Assembly: GCF_000158815.1 (NCBI RefSeq)
Contig: NZ_GG657738.1
Location: forward strand, 4,189,604 to 4,253,603
Direction: 5' to 3'
Length of the DNA: 64,000 nt
Source of the DNA: Micromonospora sp. ATCC 39149
Lineage (GTDB): Bacteria > Actinomycetota > Actinomycetes > Mycobacteriales > Micromonosporaceae
Position numbers and translations under genes: made by a program. Positions 35,829 through 46,120 of this stretch are shown piece after piece (the first letter of the stretch is position 1; each line of letters starts with the position of its first letter). The notes under the pieces were generated by a model. The model was not told the origin of the DNA. It worked only from the letters and a program-made list of their open reading frames with translations, and did not search any database.

Positions 35829-37142
35829 TCAGCGGGCGGCGGCGAGTTTCAGGACCAGGTCGGCGGCCCGGCCCACCCCGCCGGCCTGGCGGCTCTGCTC
35901 GCCCCAGTGCCGGCTGCGCTCCCGGAAGGAGTCCTCGGTGAGCAGCCGGTGCAGCTTCCTGGCCACCTCGTCGGCGTCGACGTGCGGTGGACGGTCGAGC
36001 GCCAGCCCGACGCCGGCGTCGACCGCGCGGGCGGCGATGTCGTAGCAGTCCAGCCAGAACGGGGTCAGCAGCATCGGCTGCCCGAAGTGGACGCCCTCGT
36101 GGAAGCCGTTGGCCCCGCCGTGGCAGACGAAGGCCCGGACGTTCGGGTGGGCCAGCACGTCGAGCTGGGACGGTATCCACTCCTCGACCCGTACGTGTGG
36201 TGGCAGCGGGCCGGGCAGCAGGTGCCGCTGCGCGGCGGGCAGTTTCCACAGCACCTGGTGCTCGGGCCCGATCGCGCTCAGCGCCTCGGCGAACGCGCGC
36301 ACCTGCGGACCGGTGAGCCGGGCCAGGGTGCCCAGGCAGGCGTAGACCACCGAGGTCTGCCGGTCGAGCCAGTCGGTCAGCTCGCCGCCCGGCGCGGGTT
36401 CGCGCGGTGGCACCATCGGGCCGAACAGGTGCAGGTGTTCCGGCGCGGGGAAGGGATACTCCAGCCCGAACACGGTGTACCCGAAGACGGCGACCGCGGC
36501 AGCGCTGTACTTCTCGGGGTCGCCGAAGGCGTTGCCGATCCCCTGGGCGCGGCGGTGCCGGGCCGGGCCGAGCAGCGCGCCGAGCAGCGACAGCCGCAGC
36601 CGTGCCCGGAAGGTCAGGTTGGCCCACCGCTGTCGGGGGCCCAGCCGGCGCGGCAAACCGGAGGTGGGGGTCGGGTAGTCCCACGGCAGCCGGCTCAGGT
36701 AGATGTTGCTGGGCGGGAACGGCAGACTCAGCACGTACGGCACCCCCCTGGCCAGCGCCGCGTCGAGCGCGCCCAGGTTCAGCATGTCGATCACCATCAG
36801 CCCGGGCCGGATCTCGTCGATCTGTTCGAGGGTCAGCTCGCGGACCCGGTCGGCCACGTCCGGGATCCGGATCTGCCGGGCGAGGGCCACCAGGCCGGCA
36901 GTGGTCATCGGCCCCCGGGTCATCGCGGCGTACATCTCGTCGTCGACGCGGAGCAGGGTGTCCCCGGTGGAGCGGAAGCGCAGCGGGCTGCCGGTGGCGT
37001 TGGCCGCCACCCGGTCCCGCGCCTCCTCCTCGGCGGCGAACCACAGGTCCGGCTCGCCGCGCCGGGACAGCTCCCCGGCGATGGCGAGCAGGGGGTTGAG
37101 CTGCCCCGGGTGCGCGGGGCTGGCGAAGAGGACGGGGCGCAT
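35829..37142 (-). CDS. GT1-type (UGT-like) glycosyltransferase
   Basis: A 437-residue glycosyltransferase with the GT-B fold of macrolide- and sterol-type enzymes, which moves a sugar from an NDP-sugar to a small molecule. The N-terminus VLFASPAHPGQLNPLLAIAG is typical. The donor site reads FVCHGGANGFHEGVHFGQPM near residue 345, with PTSxxPRR acceptor-side segments before. TAGGAGGG precedes the ATG. It lies 11 nt behind the P450 gene in one leftward operon, divergent from the NRPS. A glycosylated product is therefore likely (inference). Confidence 0.85.
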   Translation of the reverse strand: MRPVLFASPAHPGQLNPLLAIAGELSRRGEPDLWFAAEEEARDRVAANATGSPLRFRSTGDTLLRVDDEMYAAMTRGPMTTAGLVALARQIRIPDVADRVRELTLEQIDEIRPGLMVIDMLNLGALDAALARGVPYVLSLPFPPSNIYLSRLPWDYPTPTSGLPRRLGPRQRWANLTFRARLRLSLLGALLGPARHRRAQGIGNAFGDPEKYSAAAVAVFGYTVFGLEYPFPAPEHLHLFGPMVPPREPAPGGELTDWLDRQTSVVYACLGTLARLTGPQVRAFAEALSAIGPEHQVLWKLPAAQRHLLPGPLPPHVRVEEWIPSQLDVLAHPNVRAFVCHGGANGFHEGVHFGQPMLLTPFWLDCYDIAARAVDAGVGLALDRPPHVDADEVARKLHRLLTEDSFRERSRHWGEQSRQAGGVGRAADLVLKLAAAR

Positions 37143-37153
37143 GGGTATCCCTC

Positions 37154-38467
37154 CTACGGCCGCAGCCGTACCGGCAGGTGGTCGTATCCGCGCAGCACCC
37201 GGGTCGGACGGCGGCGCGGCACCGCGGCCAGCGCCGCGTCGGGATAGCGCTCGAAGAAGGCGCTGAGCCCGAGCTGGCCCTCCAGCCGGGCGAGCGCGGC
37301 ACCGAGGCAGTAGTGCACTCCGCTGGAGAACGAGAGGTGGTCTCGGGCGTTGGCCCGGGTGATGTCGAAGCGGTCCGGGTCGGGGAAGACGGCGGGGTCC
37401 CGGTTCGCGCCGCCCATCATCGGGACCACGATCTCCCCGGCACGCACCGGTACGCCGGCCACCTCCGTGTCGGCGCGGCAGTACCGGGCGGTGGTCTGGG
37501 CGGGTGAGTCGTACCGCAGGATCTCCTCCACCGCGTTGGGCCATCCGTCGGGTCGTTCGCGGAGCGCCCTGAGCTGGTCGGGGTGACGGATGAGCAGGTA
37601 GATGCCGGTGCCGAGCAGGTTGACGGTGGTCTCGAACCCGGCCACCAGCAGCAGGCCGGCGGTGGCCAGCAACTCCTCCTCGGTGAGCCGCTCGCCCTCG
37701 CTGTCGAGGTGTACGAGGCGGCTGAGCAGGTCGTCGCCGGGATCGGCGCGCAGCCGGGCGAAGTGCCCGCGCAGCCATGCGTTGAGTTGCCGGATGGCGT
37801 CCTCGGCGTGGTGGTACTGGCGCAGCGTCAGCCCGAGGTCGAGCGTCGGGGTGGCGGCCTCGCCCCACGCCAGGAACCGCTGCCGCATGTGCTGTGGCAC
37901 GCCGAGGATCTCGGCGATCACGGTGAGCGGCAGCAGACTGGCGTAGCGCTCGATGATCTCCACGGTGCCGGTCCCGCCCGGGGCCGGGGCCAGGTCGTCC
38001 AGCAGGGCCTCGGTGTGCCGCTCGATCCGTGGGCGCAGCCCCTCGATGGCCCGGGGGGTGAAGACCTTGGCGACCAGCCGGCGGTAGCGGGTGTGCGTCG
38101 GCGGGTCGACGACCAGCATCGAGGGCGGGTCGGCCGGCCCGATGGGCCGTCCGCTGCGGCCCAGGCGGCGCACCACCGCGATCGGGCCGGGTGCCGGTAG
38201 CGATTCCAGGTCGCTGCTGAACGCCTCGCCGCGCAGCACCGCGACGACCGCGTCGTGCCGGGTGGTGCTCCACATGAGCCGGCCGCGGACCAGCGCGCCG
38301 GCTTCGCGGACCTCCCGGTAGAACGGGTACGGGTCGTCGCGGATGGCCGGATCGAAGAAGAGCCGGGCCTGCGCGTCACCCCGGCGGGCGGCGGCGCTGA
38401 TGCCGAGCCGGGCCAGGCCGTGCCGGTCGAGCCAACGCAGGAAGGTCCCCGGTCTGGTCAGCCTCAC
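37154..38467 (-). CDS. Cytochrome P450
   Basis: A 437-residue bacterial P450. It shows the I-helix oxygen-binding AGFETTVNL, ExxR in EEILRYDS, and the haem-ligand loop FSSGVHYCLGAALARLE with the Cys thiolate. No redox partner is fused or adjacent. It shares an operon with the glycosyltransferase and is divergent from the NRPS across 306 nt, so it most likely hydroxylates or couples the peptide product or its acyl chain, perhaps to create the glycosylation site. GGGAGG lies just before the GTG. Confidence 0.9.
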   Translation of the reverse strand: MRLTRPGTFLRWLDRHGLARLGISAAARRGDAQARLFFDPAIRDDPYPFYREVREAGALVRGRLMWSTTRHDAVVAVLRGEAFSSDLESLPAPGPIAVVRRLGRSGRPIGPADPPSMLVVDPPTHTRYRRLVAKVFTPRAIEGLRPRIERHTEALLDDLAPAPGGTGTVEIIERYASLLPLTVIAEILGVPQHMRQRFLAWGEAATPTLDLGLTLRQYHHAEDAIRQLNAWLRGHFARLRADPGDDLLSRLVHLDSEGERLTEEELLATAGLLLVAGFETTVNLLGTGIYLLIRHPDQLRALRERPDGWPNAVEEILRYDSPAQTTARYCRADTEVAGVPVRAGEIVVPMMGGANRDPAVFPDPDRFDITRANARDHLSFSSGVHYCLGAALARLEGQLGLSAFFERYPDAALAAVPRRRPTRVLRGYDHLPVRLRP

Positions 38468-38773
38468 CCGAACCTCCCCACCTCGGCCGTCCCGGATACC
38501 CGTGCGATTCCCGTCGTAGTTATGACGGGCGTCAATTCCTACCTGCGTGCGGGGATTTCCCGGGTTGATCTCGAAAGGAACTTATACATCAGTCGGGGAG
38601 CTTTGCGCAACGAACTCCCTCGCTGCATGAGAATCCGATGTGAAAGTGTCGCACGCGCTGACGTAAACGTTGATTGTCGGGTACTGTCCAGCGCCATGGC
38701 AGCGACGGAAGTCGATCAAATTGTCATCGGGTAGGGCGTCGTTCGCGGCCGGAGCAGTCGTGAGGGGTGAGCA
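38468..38773. promoter_or_regulatory. Divergent promoter region P450 / NRPS
   Basis: About 306 nt between two divergent starts, distinctly less GC-rich than both genes. It includes GGGGAG-N14-CTCCCT (about 38597-38622) as a possible hairpin or operator and GACGTAAACGTT (about 38659-38670). GAGGGG stands 7 nt before the NRPS GTG. No regulator gene lies in or beside the cluster, so control may be by a distant or global factor. Confidence 0.5.
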
Positions 38774-41700
38774 GTGAAGAATGTCGACCGGGCACCGTTG
38801 ACCACAGTTCAGGCCGACATCTGGGTAGCTAGTCGGCTATGTCCGGAGCTGCCCCAGTTCAACGTCGGGGGTTACCTGCGGTTCACCGGCCCCCTTGACC
38901 TCGAACTCATGCGTACCTGTATGAATCGGGCCGTGCTTCGAAACGACGCGTTGCGGCTGCGTTTCGAAGAAGAGAACGGCGAGCCCTACCAGTGGGTCGA
39001 GGACGAGTCGCCGGTAATTGCTACCATCGACTTCTCGGGAGAAGTCGACCCCCGCGCGGCCTGCCATTCCTGGATGGCGCGGTCGTTCGACCGTCCGTTT
39101 CCGTTGCGCCGGAGCAGAATGTACGAGTTGGCCCTGCTCGTCGAGAGCGAATCGGTCACCTACGCATATCTCAACGCGCATCACCTCGTTACCGACGGCT
39201 GGGGCGGGCGGCTGCTGCTGCGGCAGGCGAGCGAGGGCTACGCCCGCCTGCTGCGCACCGGGGAGACCGTCGAGGAGCCGCAGCCGTCGTATCTGGCCGT
39301 GGCCCGAGCGCGGGCCGCCCAGCCACGATCGGCCGGACGGGAGCGGGACCTCGACCACCTCCGCGCCGCGCTGGCGGGCGTGACCCCGGCCCTGTTCCCG
39401 CGCCGCGCGACCAGCGACCCGGCCGACGCCGGGGCAGCCGGCAGCGCGCGGCACAGCTTCCTGATCGACCGGGCCCTGGTCGACCGGATCACGGCCCGGG
39501 GCGCGTCCCCGTTCACCTTCCTCGCCTCGGCCGTCGCCGCCTACCTTACCCGGATCCACCGCACCGAGCAGGTCGTCCTCGGCGTACCGGTGCTCAACCG
39601 CCGGACCCACGTCGAACGGCGCACCGTCGGCCACTTCGCCAACGAGTTGCCGCTGCCGGTACGGGTCGACGGCGCGCGACCGCTGGCGGACCTGGTCGCC
39701 GGGGTCCAGGAGACCCTGCGCGCGCTCTGGACCCAACAGGGCCGGTCCCGGGGCGACCTGCTGCGCGGTGTGGCGCTGCCCGACGGCGGCCGGCAGCTCT
39801 ACGACGTGACCCTGTCCTGGATGCGCTGGCCCCGCCCCGAGCCGATCCCCGGGATCGAGCAGCAGACGATGGTGCGCAGCCGACTGCACGACCGGCACGT
39901 CCTGGCCGTGCTGGTCAACGACTTCGACGACGGCCCGCTGAGGGTGGACCTCGACTACGCCCCGGACGTGTTCGACGAGGACTTCCCGATCGAGGCGCTG
40001 GGCCGGCACGTCGTCACGCTGATCCGCAACGCCCTCGACCGGCCCGACCGGCCGCTGGCGGAAACCCCGATGCTGACCCCGGCCGAACGGGACCGGCTCA
40101 CCCGGGGACTCAACGACACCCACGTCGACCTGCCCGCCGACCTGACCGTGCACGGCCTGTTCGAACGGCAGGCCGCCCGCACCCCGGACCGGACCGCGCT
40201 GGTCGTCGACGGCACGGACGAGACGGTCAGCTACGCCGACCTCGATGCCCGCGCCAACCAGGTGGCCCGGGCCCTGCGCGACGCCGGGATCGGCTGCGGC
40301 GACCGGGTCGCCGTCCTGGCCGACCGTGGACCCGGGCTGCTCACCGCGATCCTGGGCACGCTGAAGGCGGGCGGGGCGTACGTCGCGATCGAGCCCGACC
40401 ACCCGGAGTCGCGCGTGCGGCACGTGCTCACCGACAGCGGCGCCGGGGTGCTCGTGGTGACCGGGGACACGCCACCGCCGCCGGTGGGGCCCGGGGTCGC
40501 CGTGTGCCACCTCAAGGCGATGACCGACCGCCCGACGTCACCCGTGGAGCCGGTCGCCACCGGCGCCGACCTCGCGTACGTGTGTTACACGTCCGGCTCC
40601 ACCGGCCGGCCCAAGGGGGTGCTGATCGAGCACCGCTCGGTGGTCAACCGGTTGGCCTGGATGCAGCGGTGCTACCCGCTGCACAGCGACGACGTCCTGG
40701 TGCAGAAGACGCCCGTCTCGTTCGACGTCTCCGTCTGGGAGCTGTTCTGGTGGGCGCTCGCCGGAGCCCGGGTGGTGCTGCCCGAGCCGGAGGTGCGGCG
40801 GGACCCCGCCGCCCTGCTGCGTACGGTCGCCCGGCAGGGCGTCAGCGTCGTCCACTTCGTACCCTCGATGTTCGGCCCGTTCCTCGACCTGCTGGCCGAC
40901 GCGCCCGCCTCGCGCGCGGACGCCACCAGCCTGCGGTTGGTCTTCGCCAGCGGCGAGGAGCTGCCGCCCCGGCACGTCGACCGGTTCCACCGGCTGTTGT
41001 GCGCCGGGCCGCCGGCACCGGACGGAACGCCCGGCCCCCGGCTGGTGAACCTGTACGGCCCGACCGAGGCCACCGTCGACGTCTCCCACTTCGAGTGCCG
41101 GCCCGACCCGGCCGGGCCGGCCACCCGCGTGCCGATCGGCCGCCCGATCGACAACATCCAGCTCTACGTGCTCGGCCCCGGCGACGAACCGCAGCCGGTC
41201 GGCGCGCCCGGCGAGCTCTGCATCGCCGGGATCGGCGTCGCCCGGGGGTACCTGGGCCGGCCCGAGCTGACCGCGCAACGATTCGGCACCGACCCGGTGA
41301 CCGGCGGACGGCTGTACCGCACGGGCGACCTCGCCCGCTGGCTCGCCGACGGCAACATCGAGTACCTGGGCCGCCTCGACGACCAGGTGAAAATCCGGGG
41401 CAACCGGGTCGAACCCGGCGAGGTCCAGCACGCCCTCGCCGCCGTGCCCGGCGTACGGGAGGCGGTCGTGGTGGCCCGCACCGGCCCGGTTCGAGGCACC
41501 CACCTCGTCGGCTACTACCGGGCGGACGCCGACCTCGACCCGGCGTGGCTGCGCGCACAACTCCTGCACCGGCTGCCGGACTTCATGGTCCCCGCGTTCT
41601 TCCACCGGCTCGACCGGATCCCGCTGACCCCCAACGGCAAGCTCGACCAGGCCGCCCTGCCCGACCCGGCCACCGGGTCCGACGAGGGGCGCGGCCTGAC

Positions 41701-44700
41701 CGACGACGGTGGCCCGCACGACTTTGCCGACCGCGTCGTCGCGGGGACCGGGCCGGCCCCCAGCGACGAGGTGGAGCAGACGATCGCCGCGATCTGGGCG
41801 CGGGTGCTCGGGGTGCCGTCCGTCGGCACTGACCAGAACTGGTTCGCCATCGGCGGTGACTCCATCCTCGCGCTGCGCGTCGGCGCCGAGGCGGCGCGGC
41901 ATGGCCTGCACGTCACCGTCGCCGACCTGGTGGCCCGGCCCACCGTGGCGGCGCTGGCCGCCCACGCCCGCACCGCCCTGCCGCCGGCGCAGGAGGCCGC
42001 GCTGCCGGAGCCGTTCGAATTGGTGTCGCACCTGGACCGGGCCGGGCTGGGCGACGCGCAGGACGCCTTCCCGGCGACCCGGCTCCAGCTCGGGCTGCTG
42101 TTCCACGGCAGCGAACGCGAGGACTCCACGGCGTACCACGACGTGTTCCGGTACTCGATCCGGCTGCCGTGGGACGAGGCCGCCTTCCGCGCCGCCCACG
42201 ACCGGCTCCTCGACCGCCACCCGGTCCTGCGTTCCTCGTTCGACCTGGGTGGCTGCTCCGAACCACTCCAGATCGTCCACGCCCGGGTGACCGGCGGCCT
42301 GGACATCGTCGACCTGCGTGACCACGACGCCGCCACGGCCGACGCCGAGGTGCTGACGCACATGCGGCAGCGGCGACGCCACCGGTACGCGTTCGACCAC
42401 GCGCCGCTGCACCTGATGCGGGTGCACCTGCTCCCGTCGGGGGCCGTCGACCTGGTGTTCAGCTTCCACCACGTGCTCCTCGACGGCTGGAGCGTGGCCA
42501 CCGTCGTCGGGGACCTGCTGCGGGACTACCTGCACCTGGTGGGTGTCGACATCGACCCGCCCCGGGCGGCCGTGCTGCCCTCCCCGGCGGCGTACGTCGT
42601 CGAGGAACGCCGAGCGCTCGCCTCCGCCGCCGCCCGCGACTTCTGGACCACCCGGCTCGACGGCGCGGAACTCACCCAGATCGAGGGCTTCCGCCAGTAC
42701 GAGCCGCCCGGCGACGAGGGCGTGATCGTCCGGCACGTCCCGCTGCCCGGTGACCTGGAGGACCGGGTACGCGGCTTCGCCGCCGCCCACGGGCTGCCGG
42801 TGAAGTCGGTCCTGCTCGCGGCGCACTGCCTGCTGCTGCGGCTGTACGCCGGGACGACGGACGTCACCACCGGCCTGGTCACCCACGGTCGGCCGGACCG
42901 GGCCGGGGCGGAACTCGTCGCGGGACTCTTCCTCAACACGGTGCCGCTGCGGATCACTCCCGGCGCGCGTACCTGGCTGGAGCTGGTCCGGCAGGTCCAC
43001 CGGCAGGAACAGGAGTGTCACCCGCACCGGCGCTACCCGCTGCACGCCATCGTGGGGGACCGGGGCGGCGAGCCGATCTTCGAGACGGCCTTCAACTACG
43101 TGCACATGCACGTGCTGACCCCGCTGCTGGAGCTGCCCCAGGTGGAGCTGCTCGGCTTCGACCCCTGGGAGGAGACCAACTTCACCCTGCTGGTGAACGT
43201 GTTCGTCAGCCCCGCCGACCGGCGCGTCTCGCTGCGCGTCGACGCCGACGGGCGCACCCTCACCCCGGCGCAGACCGACCTGCTGATCGACGCCTACCTG
43301 CGTATCCTCGCCCGGATCGTGGCCGACCCGCAGGGGGAGCCGGACTTCGGCTTCCTCGCCGCCGCGCCGCAGCCCGTCGGCCCGGCCCTGGAGGCGCCCA
43401 GCGACGTGGTACGCCGGCTCGCCGACCACGCCCGGCGCACCCCGACCGCCGTCGCGGTCACCTTCGACGCCCCCGACGCCCTGGCCGACGCCCCGCCGTG
43501 CGAGTGGACCTACGCGCGGCTGGACGCCACGGTCGACCGGATCGCGATCGGGCTGCTGCGCTCCGGCGTCCGGCCGGGTCAGCTCGTCGGGATCGCGCTG
43601 GACCGGTCGCCGGAGATGATCGCCGCGATCTACGGCGTCGCGCGGGCCGGCGCGGCCTGCGTCCCGCTTGACGTGACGTACCCGAGGGAACGTATCGCCG
43701 CGATGGTCGCGCAGGCCCGGCCGACGCGGATCGTGGCGCACCGGCGGCACTGGGACCTGATCGAGGACCCGTCGACCGTGCTCGACGTGGCCGACCTCGT
43801 GGCGGAGCCGACGGCCACCGAGGGCCCCGTGGCGGAGCCGACCGTCGACGATGCCGTGGCGCTGCCCCGGATCACCCCCGACGACCTGCTCTACGTCCTG
43901 TTCACCTCCGGGTCGACGGGGGTGCCCAAGGGCGTGGCGATGACGCACGGCGCGCTGGACAACTACCAGGCGTGGCAGATCCGGGCGGCCAGCGCGGCGG
44001 CCGGCGGCATCACGTTGCAGTACGCGCCGCTCAGCTTCGACGTGTCGTTCCAGGAGATCCTCACCACGATCAGCGCGGGCGGCACCCTGCGGATCATCGA
44101 CGAGCACCTCCGGCGGGACGTGCCGGCCCTGCTGCGGCTGCTCGACCGCGAGGCCGTCGAGCGGATCTTCCTCCCGTACGTCGCGTTGCAGCAGCTCGCC
44201 GAGGCCGCAGAGCTGCTCGGGATCGTCCCGCGCGCGCTACGGGTGGTGATCTCCTCCGGCGAGCAGCTACGGGTGACCCCCGAGATCCGGCGCTTCCTGG
44301 CCGCCCTGCCGGCCGACGCGGTCCTGGAGAACCAGTACGGACCGACCGAGACGCACCTGGTCACCGCATACCCGATGAGCGGCGACCCGGCGCGGTTTCC
44401 CAACCTGCCGCCCATCGGGCCCGCCATCAACGGCGTCGAGATGCACCTGTTGGACGAGCTGATGCGGCCGGTCCCGACCGGCGTGACCGGTGAGCTGTAC
44501 TACGGCGGCATCCAGGTCACCCGGGGCTACCACGGCCGGCCGGGCCTGACCGCCGAGCGCTGCGTGCCCAACCCGTTCGGCCCGCCGGGCAGCCGGCTCT
44601 ACCGGACCGGCGACCTGGCCCGCTACCTGCCCAACGGCGACCTGATCTGGGTGGCCCGCACCGACACCCAGACCAAGATACGTGGCTTCCGCGTCGAACC

Positions 44701-46120
44701 CCTGGAGGTGGAAGTGGCGATCATGGAGCTGGCCGGGGAGTACCCGGGGATCCGCGAGGCCGCCGTCGTCGCCCGCCGTCGGGAAGGCGTCGACTCCTTC
44801 CTGGCCGCGTTCCTCGTCGGTGACCCGGACACGGTCGACCTGGCCGACGTACGCCGGCGGTTGCGCGCCACCCTCCCCGAGCACCTGGTGCCGGCGCGGT
44901 GGCAGTGGCTGCCCCGGATGCCGCTGACCCCCAGCGGCAAGCGCAACGACCGGGCCCTGCGCGAACTGCCCCTGGACCTGGCCGAGGCCCCCCGCGTCGC
45001 CCCCCGCGACCGGCACGAACGCATCGTCGCGGAGATCGCCGCCGAGCTGCTGCACCTGTCGGCGGTCGGGGTGCACGACAATCTGTTCGAGCTGGGCGGC
45101 ACCTCGCTGACCGCGATGCGCCTGGTGGTGATGCTGGAGAAGCGCTTCGGGGTGGCCGTACCCGTCTCGGCGTTCGTCGCCACACCCACCGTGGCCGGGG
45201 TGGCCGACCTGCTCCGCCGCGGCGGGGCCGACCTCACGTTCGACCCGCTGGTGCCGATCCGCGCCGAGGGCGACCGGCCGCCGCTGTTCCTGGTGCACCC
45301 GCTCGGCGGCAACGTGCTCTGCTACGTCCCGCTGGCCCGCCACCTGAGCGCCGACCAACCCCTGTACGCGTTGCAGGCCGCCGGGGTGGACGCCGGCACC
45401 GAGCCGCTGCGCAGCGTGCCAGAGCTGGCCCGCGCCTACCTCGACGCGATCCGCCGGGTCCGACCCGAGGGCCCGTACGCCATCGGCGGCTGGTCGTTCG
45501 GCGGGGTGGTCGCCTTCGAGATGGCCCGGCAGCTCCACGAAACCGGAGCCGACCAGGTCGACCGGCTGATCCTGCTCGACCCGATCGCCCGCCGGTCCAG
45601 CGACCCGGTGCCGGTCGCCGACGACGTCCTGCTCGACTGGTTCTTCTGGGAGCTGATGCGACTCGGCCACGACGGCCCACCGGCGCGCGGAGTGCCGGCC
45701 GAGCTGACCACGCCCGAGGCGAAGCTCGACTTCATCGCGGGCCGGGCGGGCGAGAGCGGGGTGCTGCGCCCGGGCAGCTCGCGTGGCTCGGTCCGCCGAC
45801 TCTTCGAGGTCTTCCGGGCCAACTGGGAGGCGATCATCTCCTACCGGCCGGAGGTCGTCGACCAGGACATCGCCCTGCTGCGGGCCGCCGACCCGTTGCC
45901 GGCCGTGCTGAAGCCGATGCACGACCTGGCCGGCAGCATGCACCTCGACCCGCACAACGGGTGGGGCGAGCTGACCACCGGCCGGGTCGACGTGATCGAC
46001 GTACCCGGCGACCACCTGGTGCTCATGGACGAGCCCTATGTGGCCGAGGTGGCCAGGCGGATCACCGAGCTGCTGGCCGGGGCCACCCCGGCCCGCCGGC
46101 CGATCGGGGACGCACGGTGA
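38774..46120 (+). CDS. Bimodular NRPS C-A(Ser)-T-C-A(Pro-like)-T-TE
   Basis: A 2448-residue assembly line. C1 has HHLVTDG (~135). A1 covers ~455-960 (TSGSTGRPKG ~605); aligned by eye to GrsA, its pocket reads D-V-W-H-F-S-L-V-D-K, the serine code of EntF. T1 (IGGDSI) has its Ser near 1028. C2 has HHVLLDG (~1230). A2 covers ~1540-2065 (TSGSTGVPKG ~1710), with pocket D-V-Q-F-I-S-Q-L-V-K, near the proline code D-V-Q-x-I-A-H-V-V-K. T2 (LGGTSL) is near 2105. The TE runs from ~2155 with GWSFGG and GDHLVLMDEP. A starting C domain implies an acyl starter. The stop overlaps the flavin-monooxygenase start. Confidence 0.93.
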   Translation: MKNVDRAPLTTVQADIWVASRLCPELPQFNVGGYLRFTGPLDLELMRTCMNRAVLRNDALRLRFEEENGEPYQWVEDESPVIATIDFSGEVDPRAACHSWMARSFDRPFPLRRSRMYELALLVESESVTYAYLNAHHLVTDGWGGRLLLRQASEGYARLLRTGETVEEPQPSYLAVARARAAQPRSAGRERDLDHLRAALAGVTPALFPRRATSDPADAGAAGSARHSFLIDRALVDRITARGASPFTFLASAVAAYLTRIHRTEQVVLGVPVLNRRTHVERRTVGHFANELPLPVRVDGARPLADLVAGVQETLRALWTQQGRSRGDLLRGVALPDGGRQLYDVTLSWMRWPRPEPIPGIEQQTMVRSRLHDRHVLAVLVNDFDDGPLRVDLDYAPDVFDEDFPIEALGRHVVTLIRNALDRPDRPLAETPMLTPAERDRLTRGLNDTHVDLPADLTVHGLFERQAARTPDRTALVVDGTDETVSYADLDARANQVARALRDAGIGCGDRVAVLADRGPGLLTAILGTLKAGGAYVAIEPDHPESRVRHVLTDSGAGVLVVTGDTPPPPVGPGVAVCHLKAMTDRPTSPVEPVATGADLAYVCYTSGSTGRPKGVLIEHRSVVNRLAWMQRCYPLHSDDVLVQKTPVSFDVSVWELFWWALAGARVVLPEPEVRRDPAALLRTVARQGVSVVHFVPSMFGPFLDLLADAPASRADATSLRLVFASGEELPPRHVDRFHRLLCAGPPAPDGTPGPRLVNLYGPTEATVDVSHFECRPDPAGPATRVPIGRPIDNIQLYVLGPGDEPQPVGAPGELCIAGIGVARGYLGRPELTAQRFGTDPVTGGRLYRTGDLARWLADGNIEYLGRLDDQVKIRGNRVEPGEVQHALAAVPGVREAVVVARTGPVRGTHLVGYYRADADLDPAWLRAQLLHRLPDFMVPAFFHRLDRIPLTPNGKLDQAALPDPATGSDEGRGLTDDGGPHDFADRVVAGTGPAPSDEVEQTIAAIWARVLGVPSVGTDQNWFAIGGDSILALRVGAEAARHGLHVTVADLVARPTVAALAAHARTALPPAQEAALPEPFELVSHLDRAGLGDAQDAFPATRLQLGLLFHGSEREDSTAYHDVFRYSIRLPWDEAAFRAAHDRLLDRHPVLRSSFDLGGCSEPLQIVHARVTGGLDIVDLRDHDAATADAEVLTHMRQRRRHRYAFDHAPLHLMRVHLLPSGAVDLVFSFHHVLLDGWSVATVVGDLLRDYLHLVGVDIDPPRAAVLPSPAAYVVEERRALASAAARDFWTTRLDGAELTQIEGFRQYEPPGDEGVIVRHVPLPGDLEDRVRGFAAAHGLPVKSVLLAAHCLLLRLYAGTTDVTTGLVTHGRPDRAGAELVAGLFLNTVPLRITPGARTWLELVRQVHRQEQECHPHRRYPLHAIVGDRGGEPIFETAFNYVHMHVLTPLLELPQVELLGFDPWEETNFTLLVNVFVSPADRRVSLRVDADGRTLTPAQTDLLIDAYLRILARIVADPQGEPDFGFLAAAPQPVGPALEAPSDVVRRLADHARRTPTAVAVTFDAPDALADAPPCEWTYARLDATVDRIAIGLLRSGVRPGQLVGIALDRSPEMIAAIYGVARAGAACVPLDVTYPRERIAAMVAQARPTRIVAHRRHWDLIEDPSTVLDVADLVAEPTATEGPVAEPTVDDAVALPRITPDDLLYVLFTSGSTGVPKGVAMTHGALDNYQAWQIRAASAAAGGITLQYAPLSFDVSFQEILTTISAGGTLRIIDEHLRRDVPALLRLLDREAVERIFLPYVALQQLAEAAELLGIVPRALRVVISSGEQLRVTPEIRRFLAALPADAVLENQYGPTETHLVTAYPMSGDPARFPNLPPIGPAINGVEMHLLDELMRPVPTGVTGELYYGGIQVTRGYHGRPGLTAERCVPNPFGPPGSRLYRTGDLARYLPNGDLIWVARTDTQTKIRGFRVEPLEVEVAIMELAGEYPGIREAAVVARRREGVDSFLAAFLVGDPDTVDLADVRRRLRATLPEHLVPARWQWLPRMPLTPSGKRNDRALRELPLDLAEAPRVAPRDRHERIVAEIAAELLHLSAVGVHDNLFELGGTSLTAMRLVVMLEKRFGVAVPVSAFVATPTVAGVADLLRRGGADLTFDPLVPIRAEGDRPPLFLVHPLGGNVLCYVPLARHLSADQPLYALQAAGVDAGTEPLRSVPELARAYLDAIRRVRPEGPYAIGGWSFGGVVAFEMARQLHETGADQVDRLILLDPIARRSSDPVPVADDVLLDWFFWELMRLGHDGPPARGVPAELTTPEAKLDFIAGRAGESGVLRPGSSRGSVRRLFEVFRANWEAIISYRPEVVDQDIALLRAADPLPAVLKPMHDLAGSMHLDPHNGWGELTTGRVDVIDVPGDHLVLMDEPYVAEVARRITELLAGATPARRPIGDAR

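Noticed and set aside
33904..37302. One 1132-aa minus-strand protein from the P450 end to the HEAT-like end
   Set aside because: Only its last 301 codons are a gene; the rest is out of frame across the glycosyltransferase and methyltransferase, which have their own starts.
41845..42060. Epimerisation domain after T1, suggested by the GGDSI form of the carrier
   Set aside because: The domain that follows has HHVLLDG, the C-domain start DAFPATRLQLG and condensation-like length, and leads directly to A2; no separate E domain fits.
40538..44107. 1189-codon minus-strand frame opposite the NRPS
   Set aside because: It mirrors the NRPS codons (runs of His/Val/Gln/Asp and Arg); the plus strand has all NRPS motifs.
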